Assembly: GCF_007000325.2 (NCBI RefSeq)
Contig: NZ_CP117267.1
Location: forward strand, 930,001-994,000
Source of the DNA: Rhizobium rhododendri
GTDB taxonomy: Bacteria > Pseudomonadota > Alphaproteobacteria > Rhizobiales > Rhizobiaceae
Direction: 5' to 3'
Length of the DNA: 64,000 nucleotides
Positions within the stretch are counted from its first letter, which is position 1. Each line of letters opens with the position of its first letter. The translations under genes were made by a program, and so were the position numbers. Shown here in pieces: positions 55,427-64,000 of this stretch. Under the pieces are notes generated by a model. The model saw nothing but the letters and a program-made list of their open reading frames with translations, was not told where the DNA came from and did not search any database.

Positions 55427-56506
55427 ATGTCTGATAGTGATGTCGAAATGAAAATGCCGCACCAAGAGACTGCGTCGCGGATAGAAACTGTTGCTGTTAT
55501 AATACCCTATTATAATGGTTCGAAATATATTCGTAGGTCGGCCGAGAGTGTGTTGGCGCAGACCGTTCCTGCGACAGAATTTGTAGTCGTCGATGACGGA
55601 TCTTCACCAGAGGAAGCCGCCTTGCTTGACGAAATAGCCCAGTCCATGGGCTTTCGTGTCTTGAGAAAAGAGAATGGCGGCCAGGGGACTGCAAGAAACT
55701 ACGGTGTTGCACATACGTCTTCGAGGTTCATCTGCTTTCTCGATCAGGATGACTTCTACCTGAAAACGCATATAGCAACGCTCCTCGACGCAGTTCCTCT
55801 TGACGATCCGCATTTTGGTTGGGTTTATGGCGACCTGATGGAGGCGGATGGCGAGGGCAATATAGTGCGCTCGGACATGGTCAAGCAGCATGCGTTGCAC
55901 CCTAAGCGGTTCATCAATGACCTGCTTGCGAACGACATGTTTGTACTGCCGTCAGCGTCGTTGATCGAGCGCACAGCTTTCGAGGCAGTCGGCGGCTTCG
56001 ATCCGCAATTTACCGGCTACGAAGATGACGACCTTTTCCTGCGTATCTTCCGTCGCGGGTATACGAATTACTTTGTCGATAAAGCCGTCACCGTCTGGTG
56101 CATCAACAGTGAGAGCACGTCGTACAGCATCAAGATGAGCCGAAGCCGGCTTCGCTATGTGAAAAAGCTCTGCTCGCAGTTTCCCGATGATGTCGACAAG
56201 AGGCGCAACTATGTGAGGGACCTCATCGCGCCGCGTTTTACGCATATGATAATTTCGGATGCCTTTACGGCCGTGGCATTTTCCAAGACGCCGCAACAGA
56301 AAAAGATGGCGGCTTACAAGGACGAACTGGTCGAAATCATGAATGGTTATGTAGAAACCATATTCGGATGTACGAAGCTGAGTATCAAAAATCGTATTGC
56401 GATATATGTGCAGTCAAAGATCATCAATCTGAAGTCGAAAAATCTTTCGTTGGCGGCGTTGTATCTTTTCCGGACGTCTAGACGGGCGAGAAATTTCATT
56501 CGGTGA
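55427..56506 (+). CDS. Family 2 glycosyltransferase
   Basis: A 359-residue GT-A fold enzyme. The nucleotide-sugar motif is VAVIIPYYNGSKYIRRSAESVLAQT with VVVDDGSS, the DXD-like motif is CFLDQDDFY, and the acceptor loop is GGFDPQFTGYEDDDLFLRIFRRG with its ED catalytic pair. No TM segment is seen; a basic, helical C-terminus (KSKNLSLAALYLFRTSRRARN) may touch the membrane. Composition is noticeably more A+T-rich than its neighbours and codon use differs, suggesting horizontal gain. The sugar and acceptor are unknown; no other polysaccharide genes adjoin. Confidence 0.88.
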   Translation: MSDSDVEMKMPHQETASRIETVAVIIPYYNGSKYIRRSAESVLAQTVPATEFVVVDDGSSPEEAALLDEIAQSMGFRVLRKENGGQGTARNYGVAHTSSRFICFLDQDDFYLKTHIATLLDAVPLDDPHFGWVYGDLMEADGEGNIVRSDMVKQHALHPKRFINDLLANDMFVLPSASLIERTAFEAVGGFDPQFTGYEDDDLFLRIFRRGYTNYFVDKAVTVWCINSESTSYSIKMSRSRLRYVKKLCSQFPDDVDKRRNYVRDLIAPRFTHMIISDAFTAVAFSKTPQQKKMAAYKDELVEIMNGYVETIFGCTKLSIKNRIAIYVQSKIINLKSKNLSLAALYLFRTSRRARNFIR

Positions 56507-56536
56507 AAATTGAGTGTGTCCACATCAGGCCTATCT

Positions 56537-57472
56537 CTATTTGCCACCAAGGCTCCCGACCATGTCTTTCGTGACCTCGACGATAAGGGATCTTAGCCAG
56601 CGGTGAGCCGGGTCTTGGCGATAGCGCACGTGCCAGGCCATTTCGACGGGAAATGTGCCGAGGTCCACGGGCGCAGGCAGGACCCGCAATCGCGGGTCCG
56701 CAGCAAGGTGGCGGCAAATAAGGCCGGGCAGGGTGGCGCAGTAGTCCGTCACGGCGATCATCTCCGGCACGGCCAGAAAGTGGGTGACGGACACAGCGAC
56801 CTCGCGGTTCAAGCCCTTCTGTCCAAGCGCCTGGAAAAGACCGGCCCGCAGCCGTCCAGGCGGGATGACGTTGACATGCTTGAGGGTCTCGTACTGTTCC
56901 CGTGAAATACCGTCGCGGATGTCGGGATGTCCGGCTCTCACCACGCAGGCCAGCCCGTCGTCCATCAGGTGCTGGACGACCAGATTATCCGGCGGATCTA
57001 CGATCCGGCCCATCACCATATCGGTCGCACCGGATACCGCGCCGGCTTCCGTGGCATCGTTGTTGAAGGGTATGAGACGCAGCCTGATGCCGGGCGCGCG
57101 TTCGCGTAGTTTCGAAACGATCGAGGGCATCAGGACAAATTCGACATAGCTGTTCGGTGCGATAGTGAAGAGCCGCTCGGCGTGCCACGGATCGAAATCC
57201 TGTTGCCCGACGATTGCCTCGTCGATCTTGGCGAGAGCATCGATGATCACAGGGGCTAGCTCTTCTGCCATCTGCGTCGGCCTCATGCCATAGCGCTCCC
57301 GGATAAACAGCGGGTCGCGCAGTGTCTCTCGCAGTCGGTTCAGGGCGTTCGACAAGGCCGGCTGGGTTATGCCCAACCGCTCGGCTGCACGGGTGACATT
57401 GCGCTCCTCCATCATGACGATGAAGACCGGTAGCAGATTGAGATCATACTTCATCCAGTCATCATCTTTCAT
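56537..57472 (-). CDS. LysR-family transcriptional regulator
   Basis: 311 residues. The N-terminal winged HTH reads LLPVFIVMMEERNVTRAAERLGITQPALSNALNRLRETLRDPLF (motif parts: RNVTRAAERLGITQPALSNAL). A periplasmic-binding-like co-inducer domain follows from about residue 95. The layout resembles the NodD/PnbR-type subgroup (MKYDLNLLPVF start). It is divergent from the DJ-1-like gene with a 162-bp shared control region, so it probably regulates that gene. Inducer unknown. Confidence 0.93.
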   Translation of the reverse strand: MKDDDWMKYDLNLLPVFIVMMEERNVTRAAERLGITQPALSNALNRLRETLRDPLFIRERYGMRPTQMAEELAPVIIDALAKIDEAIVGQQDFDPWHAERLFTIAPNSYVEFVLMPSIVSKLRERAPGIRLRLIPFNNDATEAGAVSGATDMVMGRIVDPPDNLVVQHLMDDGLACVVRAGHPDIRDGISREQYETLKHVNVIPPGRLRAGLFQALGQKGLNREVAVSVTHFLAVPEMIAVTDYCATLPGLICRHLAADPRLRVLPAPVDLGTFPVEMAWHVRYRQDPAHRWLRSLIVEVTKDMVGSLGGK

Positions 57473-57495
57473 GAATATCTGAAATACAACTAATA

Positions 57496-57508
57496 AATTT
57501 CCGAAATT
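57496..57508. promoter_or_regulatory. Candidate LysR operator
   Basis: A perfect interrupted palindrome, AATTTC-C-GAAATT, in the divergent LysR/DJ-1 intergenic region, consistent with the T-N11-A type LysR site. Confidence 0.4.
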
Positions 57509-57634
57509 CCTCGCCGAGGCGCATAGTCACCTCATCGGAAACGATGGCCGCGCCGCAAGCGGTTCGTCGGTACCGGAAGGAGGGCGTGGCGTGGTGCCGG
57601 GCCCGATTTCAAAACCCTCGATGGGATCTATAAA

Positions 57635-58327
57635 ATGAAAATTCTGATGGTTCTGACCTCGCATGACGAACTCGGCAACACTGGCCGCAAGACCGGTTTC
57701 TGGCTCGAGGAGTTCGCCGCTCCCTATTATGCTTTCCTTCAGGCAGGCGCTGAGATCACCGTTGCTTCGCCGGCTGGCGGCCAGCCGCCTCTCGATCCGA
57801 AAAGCGACGAGGAGGGCTCCCAGACGGAGCAGACCCGCCGTTTCCATAACGACCAGAAGGCCCAGGCGGTTCTCGCCTCCACCGTCAAGCTTGGCTCCGT
57901 TTCGCACGAAGACTTTGACGGCGTCTTTTATCCCGGCGGCCATGGCCCCCTGTGGGATCTTGCCGAAGACAAGACCTCGATCGCGCTGATCGAAAGCACT
58001 TATCGGGCGGGCAAGCCGGTTGCCCTCGTCTGCCACGCGCCGGGTGTCCTGCGCCATGTGAAGGCTGCGGACGGAACACCGCTGGTGAGCGGCAAGAAGG
58101 TCACGGGCTTCAAGAACTCGGAAGAAGATGGCGTCGGCCTCACGGATGTCGTGCCTTTCCTGGTCGAGGATATGTTGAAGCAGAACGGCGGCGTCTATTC
58201 CAGCGGCGATGACTGGGCGTCCTACACGATCAAGGACGGTCTCCTGATCACCGGCCAGAATCCAGGCTCTTCCGTTGAGACGGCAGGCATCCTTGTCGCA
58301 GCACTGACCACCGCCAAGGCTGTGTAA
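57635..58327 (+). CDS. DJ-1/PfpI family protein (Hsp31-like glyoxalase)
   Basis: 230 residues. MKILMVLTSHDELGNTGRKTGFWLEEFAAPYYAF holds the acidic partner Glu; the nucleophile elbow is PVALVCHAPGVL with the catalytic Cys near residue 133, and GVFYPGGHGPLWDL is the oxyanion region. The pattern is that of Hsp31-like glyoxalase III, which converts methylglyoxal to lactate without cofactor. It is divergent from the LysR regulator and ends in a terminator at 58367. Confidence 0.88.
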   Translation: MKILMVLTSHDELGNTGRKTGFWLEEFAAPYYAFLQAGAEITVASPAGGQPPLDPKSDEEGSQTEQTRRFHNDQKAQAVLASTVKLGSVSHEDFDGVFYPGGHGPLWDLAEDKTSIALIESTYRAGKPVALVCHAPGVLRHVKAADGTPLVSGKKVTGFKNSEEDGVGLTDVVPFLVEDMLKQNGGVYSSGDDWASYTIKDGLLITGQNPGSSVETAGILVAALTTAKAV

Positions 58328-58366
58328 GCACGGTTAACAGCTTTTCTCGCAGATATTTTTCGAACA

Positions 58367-58396
58367 ATGGCCAGGCCGTCAAGCCTGGCCATTTTT
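58367..58396 (+). terminator. Rho-independent terminator after the DJ-1-like gene
   Basis: ATGGCCAGGC (58367-58376) pairs perfectly with GCCTGGCCAT (58383-58392), loop cgtcaa, then TTTT. Confidence 0.88.
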
Positions 58397-58575
58397 ATGG
58401 GGCCATGAGAGTTGCGGCAGGTGTGTCGTCTCCGAATTTGGCTCGGCTGACCGCTTCGGTCGCCTTCACTTTTCGGATGCCGGTTCGTTTTCCCATTGAG
58501 ATTGGGCCCGTGAACTGCTGGTATGCCATTCATTAGTCCAGAGTTTTCGCTTTCCGATGATCACCGGAGCGGCTT

Positions 58576-60429
58576 ATGTCGATTTCAAATGCGATCTATC
58601 GTCCCTTCGAAACCTTGATCCGGCCGCTCGATATCCCTTATCGGCCATTACCCACCAAAGGCCCCATCGCAGTTCTGCTCCACCTGATTAAGATGTTCCG
58701 CGGCGTGCTGATTGCCATGGCGCTGTGTTCGATGGTGGTCGAGGCGATCAACCTTACGATCATCTGGGGGCTCTCTGTGATTGTCGATGGCATCACCACA
58801 CAGGGCGTCGCGAGCTTTGTCGATAGCAGGTCAGAACTGCTGGTCTTGCTTGCCCTCATGATCTTCCCGGTCATGCCGATATTTTTCTACGTCACCAACA
58901 TCCTGAATTCCCACACCGTCGGCATCAGCCTGCCCATCGCCATCCAGTGGCAGGGGCACATGGCGGTGGAGCGGCAGGACCTTGCCTTCTTCCATGACCT
59001 GTTTGCAGGCCAGGTGGCGTCGCGGCTCAATCAGGTTGCCTATGCCGTTCAGCAACAGATGCTGATTACCTTCCAGACAGCACCGCGCTTCATGTTGCAG
59101 ATTGTCGGCTCCGTATTCCTGCTGCTGACATTGTCGTGGCAACTGGCGCTTCCCGTCATCGTCTGGATTGCGCTGAACATTGCCTTCACCATCAAGGTCG
59201 TCCCCGATTTCACGGAGCGTGCCCGTCGCTCCGCCAAGCAGAACAGCCTTATCTCCGGTGCGCTGACAGACCTCTACAGCAATATCCAGATGGTCAAGCA
59301 GTTTGCCGCCGAAGACAGCGAGGCGGGCACGCTGAGGAAGATCATGTCCGAGGCGGTGCGTACACTCCATCATGAGCAGCGTATCTACCGGACGACCGAA
59401 CTGGTCGTCATCAGCTTCAATATGCTGCTCTGGCTGGTGATGCTGGGGATCGGGTTTGTCGGGCTCTACGACCGCTTTGTCACCGTCGGCGATTTCGTGG
59501 CGACGGTCTATATCCTGCAGCGTCTGTCGGCGGGATCCTTCACCTTCCTGCAGATGGGCCAGCAAATCTTCAAGGCGCTCGGCACCATCAAGGACGCGAT
59601 GCCTGTGATGACGACGCCGCCGACGATTACCGATATGCCCGGTGCGAAGAAACTCTCTGTGTCGCATGGGGAGATCCGCTTCGAGGGCGTCGCCTTCTCC
59701 TATGCATCCGGCAGGGCCATCATCACCGATCTCTCGCTGACGATAAGACCCGGCGAAAAGATCGGGCTTGTCGGCCTCTCCGGCGCCGGCAAGACGACGT
59801 TGGTGAACCTGCTGCTTCGATTTTATGATATCACTGCCGGCACGATCCGCATCGATGGCCAGGATATCCGGGAGGTCACCCAGGCGAGCCTGCGCAAGGG
59901 GATCGGCGTCATCGCCCAGGATGTAGCGCTCCTCCACCGCTCGGTTGCCGACAATATCCGCTACGGTCGCCCCGACGCGGATCAAGCGGAGATCGAGGCA
60001 GCAGCACAGGCTGCACGGGCCAACGATTTCATTGCCGAGCTTGCCGATGGCGAGGGGCGCAAGGGATTGGATGCCTTCGTCGGAGATCGCGGCATCAAGC
60101 TCTCCGGCGGCCAGCGCCAGCGGATTGCGATTGCACGCGTCATTCTGAAGGATGCGCCGATCCTGGTGCTCGACGAGGCGACCTCCGCCCTGGACAGCGA
60201 GTCGGAGGCGGCCATCGAGGAAAGGCTGAGCGCAGTGATGGAAGGGAAAACGGTGATTGCCATCGCCCATCGACTGTCGACAATTGCAAGAATGGACAGG
60301 ATCGTGGTGCTCGATCAGGGAAGGATCGTCGAGGAGGGCACGCCGGATGCGTTGATCGAACAGGACGGTCTGTTTGCTCGTCTGTGGAAACGCCAGACAG
60401 GTGGCTTTATGCCGGAGGAGATCGGCTAG
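58576..60429 (+). CDS. ABC exporter half-transporter (TM domain fused to ATPase)
   Basis: 617 residues. The N-terminal membrane domain (about 30-330) has six TM segments, e.g. GVLIAMALCSMVVEAINLTIIWGL and ELLVLLALMIFPVMPIFFYV. The C-terminal ATPase has Walker A GLSGAGKTTLVN near 408, signature LSGGQRQRIAIARV and Walker B ILVLDEATSALDSESE. It works as a dimer in the inner membrane. The cargo is unknown; the group includes lipid and drug exporters. It stands alone, followed by the convergent dinB. Confidence 0.92.
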   Translation: MSISNAIYRPFETLIRPLDIPYRPLPTKGPIAVLLHLIKMFRGVLIAMALCSMVVEAINLTIIWGLSVIVDGITTQGVASFVDSRSELLVLLALMIFPVMPIFFYVTNILNSHTVGISLPIAIQWQGHMAVERQDLAFFHDLFAGQVASRLNQVAYAVQQQMLITFQTAPRFMLQIVGSVFLLLTLSWQLALPVIVWIALNIAFTIKVVPDFTERARRSAKQNSLISGALTDLYSNIQMVKQFAAEDSEAGTLRKIMSEAVRTLHHEQRIYRTTELVVISFNMLLWLVMLGIGFVGLYDRFVTVGDFVATVYILQRLSAGSFTFLQMGQQIFKALGTIKDAMPVMTTPPTITDMPGAKKLSVSHGEIRFEGVAFSYASGRAIITDLSLTIRPGEKIGLVGLSGAGKTTLVNLLLRFYDITAGTIRIDGQDIREVTQASLRKGIGVIAQDVALLHRSVADNIRYGRPDADQAEIEAAAQAARANDFIAELADGEGRKGLDAFVGDRGIKLSGGQRQRIAIARVILKDAPILVLDEATSALDSESEAAIEERLSAVMEGKTVIAIAHRLSTIARMDRIVVLDQGRIVEEGTPDALIEQDGLFARLWKRQTGGFMPEEIG

Positions 60430-60500
60430 AGAATTGCATGCATCGCAGTTTTGCTGGGCGGCTCTGGCAGCATCAGTGAAGGGGGCACCTGTTCAGGCCT

Positions 60501-61796
60501 TCAAGACCGCTCCCGCTTGCCGGCGCCAAACGTGTACCCCGTTTCCACCGACGCATCCCCGAACTTGGCCCTGAGCTTGTCCATCGCTGCCTCGGCTGCA
60601 GCCCGGCGGGCGGCGGGTTCGTCCACCAGATCTGGCGGATCGGCGCGGCCGGCGTCGCAGAGGTCGCCGACCCCGATGCCGAGAAGGCGGAATTTCGTGC
60701 CGTCGGTCTCGGCCTCCAGCAGCCTGAGCCCGGTCCGGAAAATCCGGTCGGCCAGTTGTGTCGGGTCTTCGAGCTTGCGGTTGCGGGTGCGGCTCTTGAA
60801 GTCCGCCGTCTTCAGCTTCAGCACCACGGTATGGCCGGCGATGTCGCCCTTCTTCAGGCGTCTCGACACTTTTTCGGAGAGGTTGCGCAGAACAGGCACT
60901 AGGTCGTCATATCGGGAGATATCTTCGAAAAAGGTCGTCTCCGCAGACACGCTCTTGGCCGGGTCGTTCAGATGCACCTCGCGATCGTCTATGCCGCGCG
61001 CCAGCCGGAACAGCCGCTGCCCCATGACGCCGTAGCGGCGCATCAAGGCTCCTTCGTCCATTGCCTGCAACTGGCCGATGGTGCGGATGCCGTCGCCCTC
61101 CAGCGTCGCGGCAAACGCCTTGCCGACACCCCAGATGGTGGTGACGGGACGTGGCGCCAGGAACTCGACTGCCTCCTGTCGGCCAATGATCGAAAAGCCG
61201 CGTGGTTTATTGAGGTCGGAGGCGACCTTGGCGAGGAATTTGCAGTAGGACAGGCCGACCGACACCGTGATGCCGATCTCGGACTGCACCCGCCTGGCAA
61301 ACTTCGCCAGGATACGGGCAGGGCGATCCTGGTGCAGAAGCTGCGTGCCGGCAAGTTCGAGAAAGGCCTCATCGATGGAAAGCGGCTGCACCAGAGGCGT
61401 CAGTTCCTCCATCATCGCCCTGACCTCGCGCCCGACCCGGACATATTTCTCCATGTCCGGGCGAATGACGACCGCGTTGGGACAGGCCTCGAGCGCTTTG
61501 TACATCGGCATGGCCGAACGAACGCCGTGAATGCGGGCGACGTAGCAGCAGGTCGAGACGACGCCGCGCTTGCCGCCGCCGATGATCACAGGCTTGTCTG
61601 CAAGCTCCGGATTGTCGCGCTTTTCGACCGACGCGTAGAAGGCGTCGCAGTCGATATGCGCGAGCGTCAGGTCGTTGAGTTCGCGGTGGTAGACAAGCCT
61701 TGGACTGCCGCACGCACGGCAACGCTTCACGACCGCCGGCTGTTCGCTCAGGCAATCGCGGCAGAAGCCGGGCGTGGTATCAGGCAAGTTGGTCAT
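60501..61796 (-). CDS. dinB: DNA polymerase IV with N-terminal zinc-ribbon-like extension
   Basis: A 431-residue Y-family polymerase (E. coli 351). Residues 1-45 add a Cys4 motif, Cys12-Cys15 (FCRDCLSE) and Cys26-Cys29 (RCRACGSP), likely a zinc ribbon. The palm follows with [20 protein letters not shown] and the catalytic SIDEAFLEL, then fingers, thumb and little finger. It does translesion synthesis. The LexA box at 61802-61816 ends 6 bp before the ATG, so SOS induction is expected. No Shine-Dalgarno is visible in the short leader. Confidence 0.95.
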   Translation of the reverse strand: MTNLPDTTPGFCRDCLSEQPAVVKRCRACGSPRLVYHRELNDLTLAHIDCDAFYASVEKRDNPELADKPVIIGGGKRGVVSTCCYVARIHGVRSAMPMYKALEACPNAVVIRPDMEKYVRVGREVRAMMEELTPLVQPLSIDEAFLELAGTQLLHQDRPARILAKFARRVQSEIGITVSVGLSYCKFLAKVASDLNKPRGFSIIGRQEAVEFLAPRPVTTIWGVGKAFAATLEGDGIRTIGQLQAMDEGALMRRYGVMGQRLFRLARGIDDREVHLNDPAKSVSAETTFFEDISRYDDLVPVLRNLSEKVSRRLKKGDIAGHTVVLKLKTADFKSRTRNRKLEDPTQLADRIFRTGLRLLEAETDGTKFRLLGIGVGDLCDAGRADPPDLVDEPAARRAAAEAAMDKLRAKFGDASVETGYTFGAGKRERS

Positions 61797-61801
61797 GATG
61801 A

Positions 61802-61816
61802 GAACAAATGTTGAAC
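61802..61816 (-). promoter_or_regulatory. LexA box (SOS operator) of dinB
   Basis: On the plus strand GAAC-aaatgtt-GAAC, i.e. GTTC-N7-GTTC read toward dinB. A promoter TTGAGT-17-TAGAGT can be drawn just upstream on the minus strand, placing the operator at about +1 to +20. Confidence 0.8.
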
Positions 61817-61906
61817 ATCATCACTCTATGCATTATGGTCTAGCCACTCAAGGATGAAAATCGGCGCAAGAGGTGGAGCATGTATAAGTGCCTGCAGTCC
61901 AGGACC

Positions 61907-62548
61907 TCAAAGCCCGATATGCGCCCGGATCAACATGTCCGCCGCAGACCAGTCCTCGACGCTGACGATCCCGGGCGAGGGCACTGGAAGGAACGGCCGG
62001 AAATCGGCATTGGCCATGAGGTTGACCAGCAGGCAATCCGGCACGGCCTGTCCGACGGAGAGCAGATTTCTCTCGATGTCGTCCAGAAACACAACCGGCT
62101 GCGGCCTGTCGCCATGCAGCTGCGCGAGCACCGGCCCCTTTGGCTGCTCGGTAGCGATCATCGGGAAATGAAGCCCGAACCTGTCGAGCACGGCGCGGCG
62201 GGTTTGCTGGTGGCGCGGCGGCATGGCCGTCAGGAAGACGATATCGGCATCTCCGGCAAGGCCGGTGAGCGTTTCGACGACGCGCTCGGCCGGCGTCTGC
62301 CACTGGTCCTGCGTCAGGAAGAAATCCTCGAGGAAGGCCGAAACGGTTTCGTCGTCCGGCACCGTCCCATCCTGGTTCGAGACGACGTTGCCGTGAATAC
62401 GGAAGGAGCGCGCCAGAAGGTCGTGATCCCTGGCGCGCAAAAAGCGGGTGAACGGCGTCAGAAACTCCAGAACAACCTCGTCGATGTCGCAAACCACGAG
62501 AGGTCTGTCCCGAAGCGGCACATGTCCTATGTCAGTTGTCTCGTCCAA
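61907..62548 (-). CDS. HAD-like hydrolase family protein
   Basis: About 213 residues from TTG 62548, chosen because GGGGGA lies about 9 bp upstream and the next gene's stop abuts it; in-frame codons further upstream overlap DUF3572 and are rejected. HAD motif I is VCDIDEVVLEF, motif II is VFLTAMPP, motif IV is VFLDDIERN. A conserved Lys lies in TEQPKGPVLAQ. The substrate is unknown. It follows DUF3572 with no gap and precedes dinB. Confidence 0.75.
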   Translation of the reverse strand: MDETTDIGHVPLRDRPLVVCDIDEVVLEFLTPFTRFLRARDHDLLARSFRIHGNVVSNQDGTVPDDETVSAFLEDFFLTQDQWQTPAERVVETLTGLAGDADIVFLTAMPPRHQQTRRAVLDRFGLHFPMIATEQPKGPVLAQLHGDRPQPVVFLDDIERNLLSVGQAVPDCLLVNLMANADFRPFLPVPSPGIVSVEDWSAADMLIRAHIGL

Positions 62549-62550
62549 GA

Positions 62551-62859
62551 TCAGTATTCCCCCGAGCCGAGGCCTGGAGCTGAGAAGTGTGCGGAAGCCG
62601 CCATGACCGCCTCCGGCGCAGTGCCTGTCGCCGCACAGAAGGCCATAAGCGATGGCTCGTGGTTCATCAGGAAATCCAGGAGACCGCCGAGAAAGCTTGG
62701 CTCGTTGACAGCATTGCGCAACTGGGCGGCCTCCATTCCGGTCAGTGCCAGGAAGCGGCCGAACATATCCGGCTCGTTCGCCAGCCATCCGAGTACAGCG
62801 ATAGCGATTTCCTGCGGATCTGCGTCAGATCCTTTCGGCTTCTTGAAGTTGCTTTGCAT
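62551..62859 (-). CDS. DUF3572 family protein
   Basis: 102 residues from ATG 62859 (MQSNFKKPKGSDADPQEIAI). The signature AIAVLGWLANEPDMFGRFLALTGM and LLDFLMNHEPSLMAFCAATG matches DUF3572, a small helical cytoplasmic protein of alphaproteobacteria with no known function. A TTG at 62871 with AAAGG upstream is an alternative start. It is the head gene of a minus-strand unit with the HAD-like gene, divergent from divK. Confidence 0.82.
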   Translation of the reverse strand: MQSNFKKPKGSDADPQEIAIAVLGWLANEPDMFGRFLALTGMEAAQLRNAVNEPSFLGGLLDFLMNHEPSLMAFCAATGTAPEAVMAASAHFSAPGLGSGEY

Positions 62860-62991
62860 TTCGCGGGGCAAATTACCTTTTTCTCAACCAAATGCCGCTA
62901 GCGTCACCCTAACGGATTTATCGAATCGGCTTCCGCGCGACCTTATATTTTCGCTGAGTGGATTCAAGGCCGGTGGCGAGGACACTGTATT

Positions 62992-63363
62992 ATGCCGAAG
63001 CAAGTGATGATTGTCGAAGACAACGAGCTGAACATGAAGCTCTTTCGCGATCTCATCGAGGCGTGCGGTTACTCGACGATCCAGACCCGCAACGGCATGG
63101 AGGCGCTCGAACTCGCCCGCAAGCACCGTCCCGACCTGATCCTGATGGACATTCAGCTGCCGGAAGTCTCTGGGCTGGAAGTGACGAAATGGTTGAAGGA
63201 AGACGACGAGCTGCACGTCATTCCTGTGATTGCCGTCACTGCTTTCGCGATGAAGGGCGACGAGGAGCGTATCCGCCAGGGCGGCTGCGAAGCTTATGTC
63301 TCCAAGCCGATTTCCGTGCCGAAATTCATTGAAACAATAAAGACCTATCTGGGCGACGCCTGA
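62992..63363 (+). CDS. divK: Single-domain response regulator DivK
   Basis: A 123-residue CheY-like protein: [20 protein letters not shown] with the acidic pocket (Glu9, Asp10), phospho-acceptor Asp53 in [10 protein letters not shown], Thr in [11 protein letters not shown] and Lys in [10 protein letters not shown]. It has no output domain. In alphaproteobacteria DivK~P controls the DivL-CckA-CtrA pathway and thus the cell cycle. It is followed 17 bp later by pleD, the conserved divK-pleD operon. Confidence 0.93.
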   Translation: MPKQVMIVEDNELNMKLFRDLIEACGYSTIQTRNGMEALELARKHRPDLILMDIQLPEVSGLEVTKWLKEDDELHVIPVIAVTAFAMKGDEERIRQGGCEAYVSKPISVPKFIETIKTYLGDA

Positions 63364-63380
63364 GCGTTGAAAAAGGCCAT

Positions 63381-64000
63381 ATGACCGCGCGAATTCTGGT
63401 TGTTGACGATATTCCGGCGAATGTGAAGCTTCTCGAAGCAAGGCTTCTGGCCGAGTATTTCGAAGTGCTGACCGCCGATAATGGCAGGGATGCGCTGGCC
63501 ATCTGCGACACCACCCAGGTGGATCTCATTCTGCTCGATATCATGATGCCTGGCATGGATGGCTTTGAGGTCTGCGAGCGGCTGAAGGCAGATCCGAAGG
63601 TTGCCCATATCCCTGTTGTCATGGTGACGGCGCTCGACCAGCCGGCAGACCGTGTTCGCGGCCTCAAGGCCGGTGCCGACGACTTCCTGACAAAGCCGGT
63701 CAATGACCTCCAGCTGATTTCACGCGTCAAGAGCCTGCTGCGGCTGAAGACCCTGAGTGACGAGCTGCGCTCGCGTGCCGAGACCGCACGCACGCTCGGC
63801 TTTGAGGATGGCAGGATCGGCGAGGGCAAGGGCGAGGAGATTGCGCAGGTCCTGCTGGTCGACGGCCGCGCCAATTCGCAGGAGCGCATCGTGCGCGCCT
63901 TGAAGCCGATTGCCAATGTCGTGGCCATGTCCGACGCCCAGGCAGCCTTATTCGAAGCAGCGGAAAGCTCCTTCGAGCTGGTGATCGTCAACTCCAATTT
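63381..64000 (+). CDS. pleD: Response regulator PleD, N-terminal part (cut by window edge)
   Basis: 207 codons are present with no stop. Receiver 1: MTARILVVDDIPANVKLLEA, phospho-Asp in LILLDIMMPGMDGFE, Thr in MVTALDQPADR, Lys in LTKPVNDLQL. A second, degenerate receiver begins near residue 155 (AQVLLVDGRANSQERI). The GGDEF output domain lies beyond the window. PleD makes cyclic di-GMP at the stalked pole in Caulobacter. The order divK-pleD and the two-receiver layout identify it. Confidence 0.93.
   Translation, partial: MTARILVVDDIPANVKLLEARLLAEYFEVLTADNGRDALAICDTTQVDLILLDIMMPGMDGFEVCERLKADPKVAHIPVVMVTALDQPADRVRGLKAGADDFLTKPVNDLQLISRVKSLLRLKTLSDELRSRAETARTLGFEDGRIGEGKGEEIAQVLLVDGRANSQERIVRALKPIANVVAMSDAQAALFEAAESSFELVIVNSN

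Overview
The window is a GC-rich chromosomal segment (about 60% G+C by eye) from an alphaproteobacterium of the order Rhizobiales, most likely Rhizobiaceae. The assignment rests on: clpP-clpX-lon-hupB in a row; a 14-gene nuo operon with small extra genes between nuoD/nuoE and nuoE/nuoF; nuoN running into birA, rnj, mce, a DUF1467 gene and a short-type proS; divK-pleD; and two sites of the alphaproteobacterial LexA form GTTC-N7-GTTC. No phage, CRISPR array, rRNA operon or insertion sequence was seen.

Layout. 1-1500: rplM-rpsI (minus) and a small secreted protein. 1609-3913: CoA-binding protein, O-acetylhomoserine sulfhydrylase, cupin. 4055-8068: high-affinity phosphate operon pstSCAB behind a tandem Pho box. 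8179-11080: small coiled-coil protein, cytochrome P450, membrane diguanylate cyclase. 11457-17064: proteostasis genes clpP, clpX, lon, then hupB. 17067-24458: aldo/keto reductase, mutarotase-like protein, a YhaO/YhaN-like nuclease-ATPase pair, a DUF3833 protein. 24863-25092: two identical tRNA-Asp genes. 25469-41563: nuoA-N, interrupted between nuoC and nuoD by a four-helix-bundle (S23/IVP family) gene flanked by short inverted repeats. 41560-48786: birA, rnj, mce, DUF1467, proS, lolC/E, lolD, with a probable minus-strand sRNA upstream of proS. 48799-55076: a frameshifted DUF5680 gene, a secreted FG-GAP-like protein, a 28-residue membrane peptide under a LexA-box promoter, dnaE, an L,D-transpeptidase. 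55427-60429: an AT-richer glycosyltransferase, a LysR/DJ-1 divergent pair, an ABC exporter. 60501-64000: dinB behind a second LexA box, a HAD-like protein, DUF3572, divK and the start of pleD.

How the parts fit. Most genes are housekeeping: phosphate uptake, AAA+ proteolysis, complex I, lipoprotein export, replication and cell-cycle signalling. The most unusual signal is at 50057-50200. A consensus-like promoter has a LexA operator lying across its -10 box and drives a 28-codon single-TM peptide directly upstream of dnaE. This matches the architecture of the Caulobacter SOS-induced division inhibitor SidA. dinB in the same window carries the same operator form, so an SOS regulon is visible here. 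Second is the four-helix-bundle cassette inserted in the nuo operon. Third is the sRNA-like minus-strand transcription unit at 44999-45190.
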